The notes under the pieces were generated by a model. That model did not search any database, was not told the origin of the DNA, and saw only the letters and a program-made list of their open reading frames with translations. A program made the position numbers and the translations under genes. Of a DNA stretch of 64,000 bases, positions 26,617 to 35,506 are shown in pieces. The stretch's first letter is position 1. Every line of letters starts with the position of its first letter. The stretch is from Methylobacterium sp. Leaf465 (GTDB lineage: Bacteria; Pseudomonadota; Alphaproteobacteria; Rhizobiales; Beijerinckiaceae): the NCBI RefSeq assembly GCF_001424705.1, contig NZ_LMRA01000012.1, positions 283,977 through 347,976 on the forward strand, given 5' to 3'.

Positions 26617-27759
26617 TCAGGCGCTCCGCTCGTAGGTGACGGCCCGGTCGGGACCGAGAAACCGGGTTTCGACGACCCGGAGGTGGGGTTCGTCGAGCCG
26701 CTTCCGAAGCACAGGGCCGATGGCCGGCAGGCCGCCGGTGTCGCCGAGTCGTCCTGGGCCGGTGATGAGCGTGAAGACGTCGACGAGGTCGGCGCCCGCC
26801 AGGGCATCGGCGAGGTGCGGGCCGCCTTCGCAGCAGAGGCGCGTCACGCCCCGCTCGGCCAGGGCCCGCAAGGCGGCGTGCAGGTCGACCCGTCCCGCGC
26901 CGTCGGCATCGACGCCGATCACCTCCACACCGAAGGAAGCCAGCATGCGCTTGGCGTGCACCGGAGCCCGGCGGGTGCTGAGGATCAGGGTCGGAACGTC
27001 GCGGGCGCTCCGCACCAGGGTGGTGGAGGGCAGCAGGCGGAGGTTCGAATCGAGCACGACGCGCAGGGGCGAACGGTCGGACAGCCCCGGCAGCCGGACC
27101 GTGAGGGACGGATCGTCGGCGCGCGCGGTGCCGATGCCGACGAGGATCGCATCCGCGTGCGCTCGCCAGAGATGGACCGCTCCGTCGGCGATGGCGCCGG
27201 TGATCCGCAGGCGCTCGGCGGGTGCACCGGCGAAACCATCCTGGGTCTGGGCGAGCTTGAGGTGCAGGCTCGGCCGCCCTCGCGTCACACGGGTGACGTG
27301 GCCGCGATGATCGCGGGCGGCCTCCTCCGCCAGGAGGCCCGTGGTCACCGCGATCCCGGCGGCGGCGAGGAGATTATGGCCGCGCCCGGCGACCCGCGGA
27401 TCGGGGTCCTCCAGGGCCGTGACGACGCGGGCGATGCCGGCTGCGACGATGGCGTCGGTGCAGGGTGGGGTCCGTCCGTGATGGGAGCACGGCTCCAGGC
27501 TGACGTAGAGCGTGGCGCCGCGGGCCGCCTCCCCCGCCATGGCGAGAGCGATCGGCTCCGCGTGCGGGCGGCCGCCGGGGGCGGTCACGCCCTGGCCGAC
27601 GATCCGCTCCGCACCGGGCGGACCCGCCACCACCACCGCGCCGACGGAGGGGTTCGGCCAGGTGCGTCCGAGGTTGCGATGCCCGAGGGCGAGGGCGAGA
27701 CGCATGTAGCGGCGGTCGGTCTCGCCCGGGTCCGCGGTCTCCGTTCCGGCGGTCTCCAT
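26617..27759 (-). CDS. ribD: Bifunctional diaminohydroxyphosphoribosylaminopyrimidine deaminase / reductase
   Basis: This 380-residue enzyme performs steps two and three of riboflavin synthesis. The deaminase domain (residues ~15-150) has the zinc motif GGRPHAEPIAL with LEPCSHHGRTPPCTDAIVAAGI. The NADPH reductase domain (~160-380) includes RPSLHLKLAQTQDGFAG, ADAILVGIGTARADDPSLTVR and CCEGGPHLADAL. The ATG at 27759 (METAGTETAD) gives a short flexible N-terminus; METR at residue 19 (MRLALALGHRNLGR) could be the functional start. It is 11 bases downstream of nrdR and one base from ribE. Confidence 0.93.
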   Translation of the reverse strand: METAGTETADPGETDRRYMRLALALGHRNLGRTWPNPSVGAVVVAGPPGAERIVGQGVTAPGGRPHAEPIALAMAGEAARGATLYVSLEPCSHHGRTPPCTDAIVAAGIARVVTALEDPDPRVAGRGHNLLAAAGIAVTTGLLAEEAARDHRGHVTRVTRGRPSLHLKLAQTQDGFAGAPAERLRITGAIADGAVHLWRAHADAILVGIGTARADDPSLTVRLPGLSDRSPLRVVLDSNLRLLPSTTLVRSARDVPTLILSTRRAPVHAKRMLASFGVEVIGVDADGAGRVDLHAALRALAERGVTRLCCEGGPHLADALAGADLVDVFTLITGPGRLGDTGGLPAIGPVLRKRLDEPHLRVVETRFLGPDRAVTYERSA

Positions 27760-27770
27760 TCCGGCGCTCC

Positions 27771-28355
27771 TCACGCCCGGGACTTCGGCTGGCGCTTCGG
27801 CCGGAGGGGCGTGACCGTCGCGGAGAGATCCGGAAGCCGGTCCCCGGTCGCGGTTCCGCCCGCCCCGCGCGGCTCCTCCGAGCCCGTATCGGCCGGGAGG
27901 GCAGCCGGATCGGAGAGGGTCCCGAGCAACGCCTTGAAGTCGCTGGCCTCGCGGAAATTCTTGTAGACCGAGGCGAAGCGCACGTAGGCGACGTCGTCGA
28001 GCCCCTTCAGGCCCTCCATCACGAGTTCGCCGATGGCCTCGCTGCCGATCTCGGCCTCGCCGCTGCTCTCGAGCTGACGCGTGATGCCGCTGACGAGGCG
28101 TTCGATGCGCTCGGGGTCCACCGGGCGCTTGCGCAGGGCGACCCCGATCGAGCGCTGGAGCTTGTCGCGGTCGAAGGGCACGCGCTTGCCCGAACGCTTG
28201 AGCACGGTGAGTTCGCGCAACTGCACCCGTTCGAAGGTGGTGAAGCGACCGCCGCAATCCGGGCAGACCCGGCGCCGGCGGATCGCCGCCGCGTCGTCGC
28301 TCGGGCGCGAATCCTTCACCTGGGTGTCGGGACCGCCGCAATAGGGACACCGCAT
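27771..28355 (-). CDS. nrdR: Transcriptional repressor NrdR
   Basis: This 194-residue zinc-ribbon/ATP-cone repressor of ribonucleotide reductase genes senses ATP/dATP. The start [21 protein letters not shown] and the second pair [15 protein letters not shown] form the zinc ribbon. The ATP-cone follows ([43 protein letters not shown]... [15 protein letters not shown]). A ~45-residue Gly/Ala/Pro tail extends beyond the usual ~150. It heads the riboflavin operon here, and its expected target, nrdJ at 52.2 kb, has matching box-like sites upstream. Confidence 0.95.
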   Translation of the reverse strand: MRCPYCGGPDTQVKDSRPSDDAAAIRRRRVCPDCGGRFTTFERVQLRELTVLKRSGKRVPFDRDKLQRSIGVALRKRPVDPERIERLVSGITRQLESSGEAEIGSEAIGELVMEGLKGLDDVAYVRFASVYKNFREASDFKALLGTLSDPAALPADTGSEEPRGAGGTATGDRLPDLSATVTPLRPKRQPKSRA

Positions 28356-28408
28356 CGGACGGACACCTGGGAGGGAGGAGCGCTGAGGGGAAGGCGCGCC
28401 GGAAACGA

Positions 28409-28442
28409 CAACGGCCGCGGACTCGAGGGTCCGCGGCCGTTG
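28409..28442 (-). terminator. Terminator hairpin after glyA
   Basis: CAACGGCCGCGGAC and GTCCGCGGCCGTTG form a near-perfect 14-bp stem around a short loop. On the minus strand it is followed by TCGTTTCC, 54 bases after the glyA stop and upstream of nrdR. It should separate glyA transcription from the nrdR-rib operon. Confidence 0.75.
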
Positions 28443-28495
28443 CATGGCATGGTGAGGGGCGCCGGTTCAAGCGCCCGCTGGCGGGGCGGTGCGCC

Positions 28496-29800
28496 TCAGC
28501 CGTAGATCGGGAAGCGGTCGGTGAGGGCGTGCACCCGCTGCTTCACGCTCGCCTCGACCGCGGCATCGCCCTCGTCACCCTTGGCCACCAAGCCATCGAG
28601 GACTTCGACGATGAGGCCGCCGATCTGCTTGAACTCGGCGACGCCGAAGCCGCGCGAGGTGCCAGCCGGGGTGCCAAGGCGGATGCCCGAGGTGATGGTG
28701 GGCTTCTGCGTGTCGAACGGCACGCCGTTCTTGTTGCAGGTGATGTCAGCGCGGCTGAGGGCCGCTTCCGCCGCCTTGCCGGTAAGGCCCTTGCTGGTGA
28801 GGTCGACCAGCATGAGGTGGTTGTCAGTGCCGCCCGAGGTGATGTTGTAGCCGCTCGACATCAGGGTGTCGGCCAGCGCCTTGGCGTTCTCGATCACCTG
28901 CTTGGCGTAGATCTTGAACTCGGGCTTCAGGGCCTCGCCGAAGGCCACGGCCTTGCCGGCGATGACGTGCATGAGCGGGCCGCCCTGGATGCCGGGGAAG
29001 ATCGCCGAATTGAACTTCTTGGCCAGCGCCTCGTCGTTCGTCAGGATCATGCCGCCGCGCGGACCGCGCAGGGTCTTGTGGGTCGTCGTGGTGACGACGT
29101 GGGCGTGCGGGAAGGGCGACGGATGCACGCCGGCCGCGATCAGGCCCGCGAAATGCGCCGCGTCCACGAAGAAATAGGCGCCGACGGCATCGGCGATCTC
29201 ACGGAACTTGGCGAAGTCCCAGTGGCGCGGATAGCCCGAGCCGCCGGCGATGATCACCTTGGGCTTGTGCTCGTGGGCGAGGGCCTCGACCTGCTCCATG
29301 TCGATGCGCTGGTCGTCGCGGCGCACGGTGTAGGAGACGGGCTTGAACCACTTGCCCGAGACGTTCGGGGGGGCGCCGTGGGTGAGGTGGCCGCCGGCCG
29401 CGAGGTCGAGGCCGAGGAAGGTGTCGCCCGGCTGCATCAGGGCCAGGAACACGCCCTGGTTCGCCTGGCTGCCGGAGTTCGGCTGCACGTTGGCGAAGCC
29501 GCAGTTGAACAGACGCTTGGCGCGATCGATGGCCAGGTTCTCGGCGATGTCGACGAACTGGCAGCCGCCATAGTAGCGGCGGCCCGGATAGCCCTCGGCG
29601 TACTTGTTCGTCAGCACCGAGCCCTGCGCTTCGAGAACCGCGCGCGAGACGATGTTCTCGGAGGCGATCAGCTCGATCTCGTGCTGCTGGCGGCCGAGTT
29701 CCTGGGCCACCGCCTGCGCGATCTCCGGATCCGCGTCCGCGAGGGGAGCAGCGAAGAAGGTGTTGGAGAAGTGCTTGTCGGCAGCAGTACCGGCGCTCAT
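28496..29800 (-). CDS. glyA: Serine hydroxymethyltransferase
   Basis: This 434-residue PLP enzyme interconverts serine and glycine with transfer of a one-carbon unit to tetrahydrofolate. In serine-cycle methylotrophs it is the entry point for formaldehyde-derived carbon. Motifs are [68 protein letters not shown], the PLP lysine in [15 protein letters not shown] and [10 protein letters not shown]. Length is canonical. The start ATG is at 29800 with an AGGCTTTCC leader just upstream; the longer frame is not supported. It has its own terminator and is separated from the cell-wall gene upstream. Confidence 0.96.
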   Translation of the reverse strand: MSAGTAADKHFSNTFFAAPLADADPEIAQAVAQELGRQQHEIELIASENIVSRAVLEAQGSVLTNKYAEGYPGRRYYGGCQFVDIAENLAIDRAKRLFNCGFANVQPNSGSQANQGVFLALMQPGDTFLGLDLAAGGHLTHGAPPNVSGKWFKPVSYTVRRDDQRIDMEQVEALAHEHKPKVIIAGGSGYPRHWDFAKFREIADAVGAYFFVDAAHFAGLIAAGVHPSPFPHAHVVTTTTHKTLRGPRGGMILTNDEALAKKFNSAIFPGIQGGPLMHVIAGKAVAFGEALKPEFKIYAKQVIENAKALADTLMSSGYNITSGGTDNHLMLVDLTSKGLTGKAAEAALSRADITCNKNGVPFDTQKPTITSGIRLGTPAGTSRGFGVAEFKQIGGLIVEVLDGLVAKGDEGDAAVEASVKQRVHALTDRFPIYG

Positions 29801-30012
29801 GGAAAGCCTCGATTGTTGAACGGGCGGACGCACCCGTAATCCGCTGGCGTAGGGCGGGCGGGCGTTCGAAGGCTGGATTACTACACGCGACCGGTTCCAA
29901 GGCCAAGCACAGGCATTTTTTTGCGTGGGATCAAAAAAATTCAGCACAGAGCGCGTCGCTCAGAGTCGAGCCGGCAACAACCCGTGTCGTGGCGTCGCAT
30001 CCACCATGCAAA

Positions 30013-30041
30013 AGGCCCGCGCCTTGGGGCGCGGGCCTGGA
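30013..30041 (-). terminator. Rho-independent terminator after the L,D-transpeptidase gene
   Basis: AGGCCCGCGCC-ttgg-GGCGCGGGCCT is a perfect 11-bp stem. On the minus strand it is followed by TTTT, 33 bases downstream of the transpeptidase stop. Confidence 0.85.
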
Positions 30042-30073
30042 CAATCGTGCCGTTTGATCGCCGATGAGCGGGC

Positions 30074-31408
30074 TCAGTTCTCCTCGTCGCCCGGCTCGAA
30101 GCTCTGAACCGGCTCGGCGCTGGCGACCGGGGTCGGGGCCGAGAGGGTCGAGGGCACGTTCACGCCGTCACGCTTGTAGATGTCGTCGCGGAACTGGACG
30201 AGGCCGTCCGGGGTCGACCAGGCCGTGATGTAGGTCCAGTAGACCGGAACCGGGGTCGACAGCGTGGCGTCGACCCGCTTGCCGCTCTCGATGGCCTGCT
30301 CGACCTGCTCGCGGCCCCAGCCGGGCGTGTCCTTGAGAAGCCAGGTGATGTACTCGCGCACGTTCTGCACGCGGACGCAGCCCGAGGAGATGAAGCGGAA
30401 ATCGTCGCCGTAGACGCCCTTCGAGTTCGTGTCGTGCATGAACACGCCGTAGGGGTTCGGAATGTTGATGCGCACGATGCCCATCGAGTTGAAGTCGGCC
30501 CCCGAATCCTGGCGGTAGCGGTAGCGGGTGCCTTCGTCCGAGTTCCAGTTCACCGAAGCCGGGGAGATTTCGTTTTCGCCGGCGAAGATACGGATCTTGT
30601 TCTCGGTGAGGTAGGTCGGATCCTTCTGCATCTTGGGGATCAGGTCCTTCTTCACGATGGAAGCCGGGACCGTCCAGAAGGGGTTGAAATTGATCTGCGT
30701 CGCCTTGGTGTTCATGATCGGCGACTGGCGGTCGATCTTGCCGACGCCGGCGGCGTGAAGGGTCACGACCTGGCCGTTCTCCACCGTCTGCACCAGGGCG
30801 GCGGGGATGTTGGTGATGACGAACCGATTGCCGAGGTTGCCGGCATAGGAGCGCAGGCGCACCACGTTGATTTCGAGCTGGTGCAGGCGGACATCGGCCG
30901 GCACGTTCATGGCCGCCTGGGTGGTCTGGCTCATGGCGCCGGTCTGGCTCAGGCCATGCCGCGCCTGGAAACGCTTCACGCCGGCCGCGACGTAGGAATC
31001 GTACACGCCCGAGCCGCCGGAGGCCGGGTCGAGATCGCCCGTGACGATCAGGCGCTGGCGCAGGGCGGCCACGGCCGGCCCCTTGGCGCCGACGCGCAGG
31101 CGATCGGCGCCGGAGACCGGCTTCCATCCGCCGCGATTGACGATGTCCCGGTAGCGCTCGATCATCTGCTCCGTGGCCGCCACGGTCTGCGGAGACAGGA
31201 TCGGCGTCGAGGAGCGCTGCACCTGCATGGCGGCGGGCGAGGCATAGTCCTGCGCCCATTCGGCCTGGGCGAAGCCGCCGGCCTCACGCGCCGTCGCCGA
31301 CTGGCCGATGACGGCCGCCGATGCGAGCAGCGCGAAGCCGAGCGCGCGGGTGTGGAAAGCCTGATTCAGCATCGGACGTGAACTCTGATCTGATTTACGA
31401 AGCGACAT
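30074..31408 (-). CDS. L,D-transpeptidase (YcbB/LdtD type) with peptidoglycan-binding domain
   Basis: This ~444-residue periplasmic enzyme makes 3-3 crosslinks in peptidoglycan. After a signal peptide (residues ~13-40) comes a YcbB-type scaffold, then a peptidoglycan-binding domain (residues ~105-175, LRVGAKGPAVAALRQRLIVTGDL... VKRFQARHGLSQTGAM). The YkuD catalytic domain follows with GVFMHDTNSKGVYGDDFRFISSGCVRVQNV, which has the catalytic His and Cys. It is shorter than E. coli LdtD (615). The start is uncertain: ATG at 31408 (MSLRKSDQ) or at 31372 (MLNQAFHTR), neither with a good ribosome site. It is monocistronic with its own terminator. Confidence 0.9.
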   Translation of the reverse strand: MSLRKSDQSSRPMLNQAFHTRALGFALLASAAVIGQSATAREAGGFAQAEWAQDYASPAAMQVQRSSTPILSPQTVAATEQMIERYRDIVNRGGWKPVSGADRLRVGAKGPAVAALRQRLIVTGDLDPASGGSGVYDSYVAAGVKRFQARHGLSQTGAMSQTTQAAMNVPADVRLHQLEINVVRLRSYAGNLGNRFVITNIPAALVQTVENGQVVTLHAAGVGKIDRQSPIMNTKATQINFNPFWTVPASIVKKDLIPKMQKDPTYLTENKIRIFAGENEISPASVNWNSDEGTRYRYRQDSGADFNSMGIVRINIPNPYGVFMHDTNSKGVYGDDFRFISSGCVRVQNVREYITWLLKDTPGWGREQVEQAIESGKRVDATLSTPVPVYWTYITAWSTPDGLVQFRDDIYKRDGVNVPSTLSAPTPVASAEPVQSFEPGDEEN

Positions 31409-31577
31409 GCGGTGTCGTCGGTCCCGGCAGCGCGCGCCGAGGTCTCGGAACACCCCCTGTCACGACCGTGTCGGGGTACGGTTAAGAACTCATGGGGACC
31501 CGGCCACATTGTGGCACGGCGCGGCTTATCCCCGCGATCCCCGGACACGTTCTCTCGACTGCGGCCCGTGTGCCACA

Positions 31578-31596
31578 GCACGGTGTCTCACCGTGC
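31578..31596. promoter_or_regulatory. Perfect 19-bp inverted repeat upstream of the copper cluster
   Basis: GCACGGTG-tct-CACCGTGC is a perfect 8-bp inverted repeat with a 3-base spacer, 45 bases before the DUF2946 gene. A second, wider repeat (TGTGGCAC at 31510, GTGCCACA at 31570) brackets the region. It is either an operator or a leader hairpin. The regulator is not in the window. Confidence 0.5.
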
Positions 31597-31641
31597 GATC
31601 GGCATGGCGAAACGAGGACCGATGGCGTAAGTCGAAGGACG

Positions 31642-32028
31642 ATGACGCTTCCGGCGAACCAGGCTGGCCACGGAAGGTGGGCCCCGCTGCGTGCGATCAC
31701 TGCGGTGGTCGCCCTCTACGCGTTCGTTCTCCATGCCGTCCTCAGCGGTCTCGTGCCCCTGCCGGACTCCTCCGCGCACGGCATCCTCTGCCTCGGGCAG
31801 ATCGACGAGGCCGGCCCCGCTGAACCCGATTCGACCCACGCCCATCATCAGCCCTGTTGCACCGTGGCCGGGCCGATGCTGCACGCGGCGATGCCGGAGG
31901 TGTCGGCTCGCACCATCGTCTGGCCGGCGCCCGCGACGAGCCGGGTGACCTGGCGACGCGAGGCGTCCGTCGCCGCTCGTGGACCGCCGGGCACGATCCC
32001 CCATCCCAGAGGTCCGCCCGCCGTCTGA
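31642..32028 (+). CDS. DUF2946-like small membrane-anchored protein (copper cluster)
   Basis: This 128-residue protein starts at the ATG at 31642, one base after a GAAGGAC ribosome site. A single hydrophobic segment (AITAVVALYAFVLHAVLSGLVPLP) acts as anchor or signal. The exported part has THAHHQPCCTVAGPM, a His/Cys cluster suited to metal binding, and ends with ARGPPG/RGPPAV. These features match the DUF2946 family, short proteins often found beside copper genes, though I rely on motif style alone. The YcnI-PCuAC gene begins 42 bases downstream on the same strand, so they are probably cotranscribed. Confidence 0.7.
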   Translation: MTLPANQAGHGRWAPLRAITAVVALYAFVLHAVLSGLVPLPDSSAHGILCLGQIDEAGPAEPDSTHAHHQPCCTVAGPMLHAAMPEVSARTIVWPAPATSRVTWRREASVAARGPPGTIPHPRGPPAV

Positions 32029-32070
32029 TCCGATCGCCGATTCCCGATCCCATCAGACACGGACCATCCG

Positions 32071-33060
32071 ATGAACCGCATCCCCCGGGCCGAGCTCTTC
32101 GCAGGCCTCCTCCTCTCCCTGTCCGCTACCGCCGCCCTCGCCCACGCCACCCTGGAGCGCAAAGAGGCGAGCCCGAATGCCGCCTACCGCGGCGTCGTGC
32201 AGATCACCCATGGCTGCGACGGCCAGCCCACCAACCGCGTCAGCGTCACCATCCCCGAGGGCGTGATCGGTGCCAAACCAATGCCGAAGCCCGGCTGGAC
32301 CGTGACGACCGAGAAGGGCGCCTATGCCCGCGCCTATCCGTACTATCACGGGGACATTCGCGAGGGGGTGAGGACCATCACCTGGACCGGGGGCAGCCTG
32401 CCCGACGATCAGGTCGACGAATTCACCTTCCTGGCGCGGATCAGCGACGCCTTCGCGCCCGGCAGCACGGTCTACTTCCCCGTCGAGCAGGATTGCGCCG
32501 CGGGGCAGTACCGCTGGGGCGAGATCCCGGCCGCGGGGCAGGAGGCCCATGCCCTGAAATCCCCCGCCCCCGGCGTCCGCATCGTGGCCGCCGCCTCCGG
32601 CCCGGCCCGCGCCGCGGCGTCGAGCGTCAAGGCCGGCGACCTGAGCATCGAGACCCCCTGGATGCGCGCGACGCCCGGCGGCGCCAAGGTGGCGGGCGGC
32701 TACGTCCGCGTCACCAACACCGGCAGCCAGGCCGACCGCCTCGTCGGAGCTTCGATCCCCCTGGCGGGACGCACGTCGATCCACTCCATGACCATGGAGG
32801 GCGGTGTGATGAAGATGGCCCCGGTCGAGGGTGGCCTGGTGATCAAGCCGGGCGAGACGGTGGAGCTGAAGCCCGGCGGGCTGCACCTCATGTTCGAGGA
32901 TCTCGCGAGTGGACCCAAGGCCGGCGAGACGGTCGAGGGCACGCTGCGCTTCGAGCGCGCCGGCACCGTGCCCGTCACCTTCAGCGTCGCGCCCATCGGC
33001 GCGATGAAGCCGGGTGCGCCAGCCGCCGCCGCGACGGCACCGGGCCACCACGAGCACTGA
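32071..33060 (+). CDS. YcnI (DUF1775) - PCuAC copper chaperone fusion
   Basis: This 329-residue periplasmic copper protein has two domains. After the signal (cleavage ALA|HATLE) comes a YcnI/DUF1775 domain (residues ~24-165) whose mature first residue is His, the brace ligand for Cu(II), with ITHGCDGQPTNRVSVTIPEGV and WTVTTEKG. A short linker leads to a PCuAC domain (~190-305) with the Cu(I) motif IHSMTMEGGVMKM ... GGLHLMFEDL (H-M...M...H-M). A His-rich tail (PGHHEH) closes the protein. PCuAC delivers copper to cytochrome oxidase CuA sites. Fusion to YcnI puts a Cu(II)-binding and a Cu(I)-transferring module in one chain. Confidence 0.92.
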   Translation: MNRIPRAELFAGLLLSLSATAALAHATLERKEASPNAAYRGVVQITHGCDGQPTNRVSVTIPEGVIGAKPMPKPGWTVTTEKGAYARAYPYYHGDIREGVRTITWTGGSLPDDQVDEFTFLARISDAFAPGSTVYFPVEQDCAAGQYRWGEIPAAGQEAHALKSPAPGVRIVAAASGPARAAASSVKAGDLSIETPWMRATPGGAKVAGGYVRVTNTGSQADRLVGASIPLAGRTSIHSMTMEGGVMKMAPVEGGLVIKPGETVELKPGGLHLMFEDLASGPKAGETVEGTLRFERAGTVPVTFSVAPIGAMKPGAPAAAATAPGHHEH

Positions 33061-33068
33061 CGCCGCGC

Positions 33069-33087
33069 GTCCCCGGATCCCGGGGAC
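33069..33087 (+). repeat. Hairpin between the copper chaperone and the TonB receptor
   Basis: GTCCCCGG-atc-CCGGGGAC is a perfect 8-bp inverted repeat starting nine bases after the chaperone stop; a second weaker one (CCGGCCGG ... CCGGCCGG) follows. With no T-tract it may moderate rather than stop readthrough into the receptor gene. Confidence 0.5.
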
Positions 33088-33280
33088 CGAAGGCCGGCCG
33101 GATCCTACCGTGACCGGCCGGCTCGACGCCTGGCGGTGTCCGTCTTCCAACTGGCCCGACCCATCGCTCCGCCGCGCGCATCCCCGCGCGGCGTCCGCCA
33201 CCTCGCCCCTCTCCCACCGGGATCATGCCGGCCCCTTCGCGCCGTCGCGAAGCGCGGGCCCATGGTCCGGAGCCCGTCCC

Positions 33281-35443
33281 ATGTCCGCGCCTCGGAATGT
33301 CTCCCCTCCCCGAAATGAGTCCGCCCTTCTCTCCCCCTGCCCCAAGGCCGCTGCCCTCGCCCTCCTGGGGGGTGCCTCGCTCCTGACCCTCGTCATCGCC
33401 GCGACGCCGTCCTGCGCCGAGGGAACGGCTGCCGCGACGTTGTCCGAGCTCAGCATCGAGGGCGCCGCGGCCGGCTCCCTCACGGTGCCGAGCGTCGCGG
33501 CCCAGCGCGCTGCGGTGAACGCCACCGTCGGTTCCGTCGCCTTCGTCGACGCCAAGGACTTCCAGGACCGCTACGCCAATACCCTGCGCGACACGCTGAA
33601 GGACGTGCCCGGTGTCTACGTGCAGGAACGCTACGGCCAGGAACTCCGCCTGTCGGTCCGCGGCTCGGGCATCTCGCGTGGCTTCCACCTGCGCGGGCTC
33701 GAACTGCTGCAGGACGGCATTCCGCTGAACCTCGCCGACGGCAGCGGCGACTTCTACCAGGTCGATCCCCTGGGGCTGCGCTCGATCGAGGTCTACAAGG
33801 GCGGCAACGCCCTCACCTTCGGAGCGACGACCCTCGGCGGGGCCATCAACGTCGTCACCCCCACCGCCCAGACGGCCTTCGCGCCCAACATCCTGCGCAT
33901 CGACGGCGGCGCCTTCAACACGATCCGGGAGAACGTTCAGGTCTCGCGCATCTCCGGCCCGGTCGATTTTCTCGTCAACGGCACGATCACCAATTCCGAC
34001 GGCTACCGGGACCACGAGACCCAGCGGACGCAGAACTTCAACGCCAATCTCGGCTACCAGCTCGCGCCGGGCGTCGAGACGCGCTTCTATGCCGGAGTCT
34101 ACCTGACCGACCAGAAGCTCCCCGGCACGCTGAGCCTCTTCAATGCCCTGAACAATCCGACGCTCGCCAATCCGTCGGCGATCGCCGGCAACCAGTCGCG
34201 CAAGGTCGAGACCGAGCGGATCGCCAACCGCACCTCGTTTCTGCTCGATGTCGGCAAGCTCGACATCGACACCTGGGCGATTCACAAGTCACTCTACCAC
34301 CCGATTTTCCAGGTCATCGATCAGGACGGCTGGACCTACGGGATCGCCCCGCACTGGGCCGGGACCTTCGAGGTCGCCGGCTATCGCAACGACCTGATCC
34401 TCGGCCTGCGCGCCTTCGCGGGCCAGAATTCGGCCCTCCAGTTCGTCAACGTCGCCGGCCAGCGCGGCGCGCAGACGCTGCGCGCGGTGCAGAGCGCCTC
34501 GAACTACGAAGCCTATGGCGAGAACCGCTTCTGGTTCCTGCCGGACGTGGCCCTGATGGCCGGCGCCAAGGCGTTTTCCTCCAACCGGACCTACAGCAAC
34601 AAGGGCGGCTTCTCCGGCGCCAACGCGTTCCCCGCCTCGGCCAACGAGACCTATGCGGGTATCAATCCCAAGGTCGGCCTCCTCTGGCAGCCGCTGCCCG
34701 ACCTGCAGGTCTTCGGCGACATCACCGGGTCGCGTGACGTGCCGGATTTCTCCGACCTCGTGCAGCAGAATACGCTGAACACCACGTTCGTGCCGCTGCG
34801 GGCGCAGCGCGCCGTGACCTACGAGGCCGGCACGCGCGGGCGGATCGATCGACTGTCCTGGGACGTCACCCTCTATCGCTCGGAGATCCGCGACGAGCTC
34901 ATCAACTTCTCGATCAACCCGGGCCTCAACATTCCGGCCGCGACCTTCAACGCGCCCCGGACCCGCCACCAGGGCGTCGAGGCCGCAATCGCCCTCGATC
35001 TTGCCCGCGACCTGATCGGCACCGGCGACGCGGTCGTGGTTTCGCAGATCTGGACCCACAACGACTTCCACTTCCTCGCCGACCCGGTCTTCGGCGACAA
35101 CCAGATCGCCGGCATCCCGCGCGATGTGCTGCGCACGGTCCTGACCTATCGCAACCGCGAGGGTTTCCACGTCAGTCCCTCCGTCGACTGGGTGCCCCAG
35201 GGTGCCTTCGCCGACCATGCCAACAGCCTGAGGGTGCCGGGCTACGCCCTCCTCAACGTCCAGGCCGGGTACGACTTCCAGAACGGCGTCTCGGTCTTCG
35301 TCGATGCCCGAAACCTGACCGATGCCCGCTACGTGTCGGACATCTCCGTCGTCACCGATGCCCGGACCGTCGCGGGCGGCCCGGTGGCCTTTTACCCGGG
35401 CGTCGGCCGCAGCATCTTCGGCGGCATCCGCGCCGGTTTCTGA
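33281..35443 (+). CDS. TonB-dependent outer-membrane receptor (probable metal or metallophore uptake)
   Basis: This 720-residue outer-membrane beta-barrel follows a signal peptide (KAAALALLGGASLLTLVIAATPSCAEG). The plug domain lies at residues ~85-205: LRDTLKDVPGVYVQERYGQELRLSVRGSGISRGFHLRGLELLQDGIPLNLADG and LRSIEVYKGGNALTFGATTLGGAINVVTP. The barrel ends NVQAGYDFQNGVSVFVDARNLTDARYVSDIS and a terminal Phe, as barrel-assembly requires. The ligand is not readable. Its position 220 bases after a copper chaperone on the same strand suggests copper or a copper complex. The start ATG at 33281 has only a weak upstream site; in-frame extensions overlap the chaperone gene. Confidence 0.9.
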   Translation: MSAPRNVSPPRNESALLSPCPKAAALALLGGASLLTLVIAATPSCAEGTAAATLSELSIEGAAAGSLTVPSVAAQRAAVNATVGSVAFVDAKDFQDRYANTLRDTLKDVPGVYVQERYGQELRLSVRGSGISRGFHLRGLELLQDGIPLNLADGSGDFYQVDPLGLRSIEVYKGGNALTFGATTLGGAINVVTPTAQTAFAPNILRIDGGAFNTIRENVQVSRISGPVDFLVNGTITNSDGYRDHETQRTQNFNANLGYQLAPGVETRFYAGVYLTDQKLPGTLSLFNALNNPTLANPSAIAGNQSRKVETERIANRTSFLLDVGKLDIDTWAIHKSLYHPIFQVIDQDGWTYGIAPHWAGTFEVAGYRNDLILGLRAFAGQNSALQFVNVAGQRGAQTLRAVQSASNYEAYGENRFWFLPDVALMAGAKAFSSNRTYSNKGGFSGANAFPASANETYAGINPKVGLLWQPLPDLQVFGDITGSRDVPDFSDLVQQNTLNTTFVPLRAQRAVTYEAGTRGRIDRLSWDVTLYRSEIRDELINFSINPGLNIPAATFNAPRTRHQGVEAAIALDLARDLIGTGDAVVVSQIWTHNDFHFLADPVFGDNQIAGIPRDVLRTVLTYRNREGFHVSPSVDWVPQGAFADHANSLRVPGYALLNVQAGYDFQNGVSVFVDARNLTDARYVSDISVVTDARTVAGGPVAFYPGVGRSIFGGIRAGF

Positions 35444-35506
35444 TCGGGCGGGAGCGGGCCGCCGGGTGAGGGTGCGCCTTTCGCGGCCGCCCGCTAGAAG
35501 CGCGCC

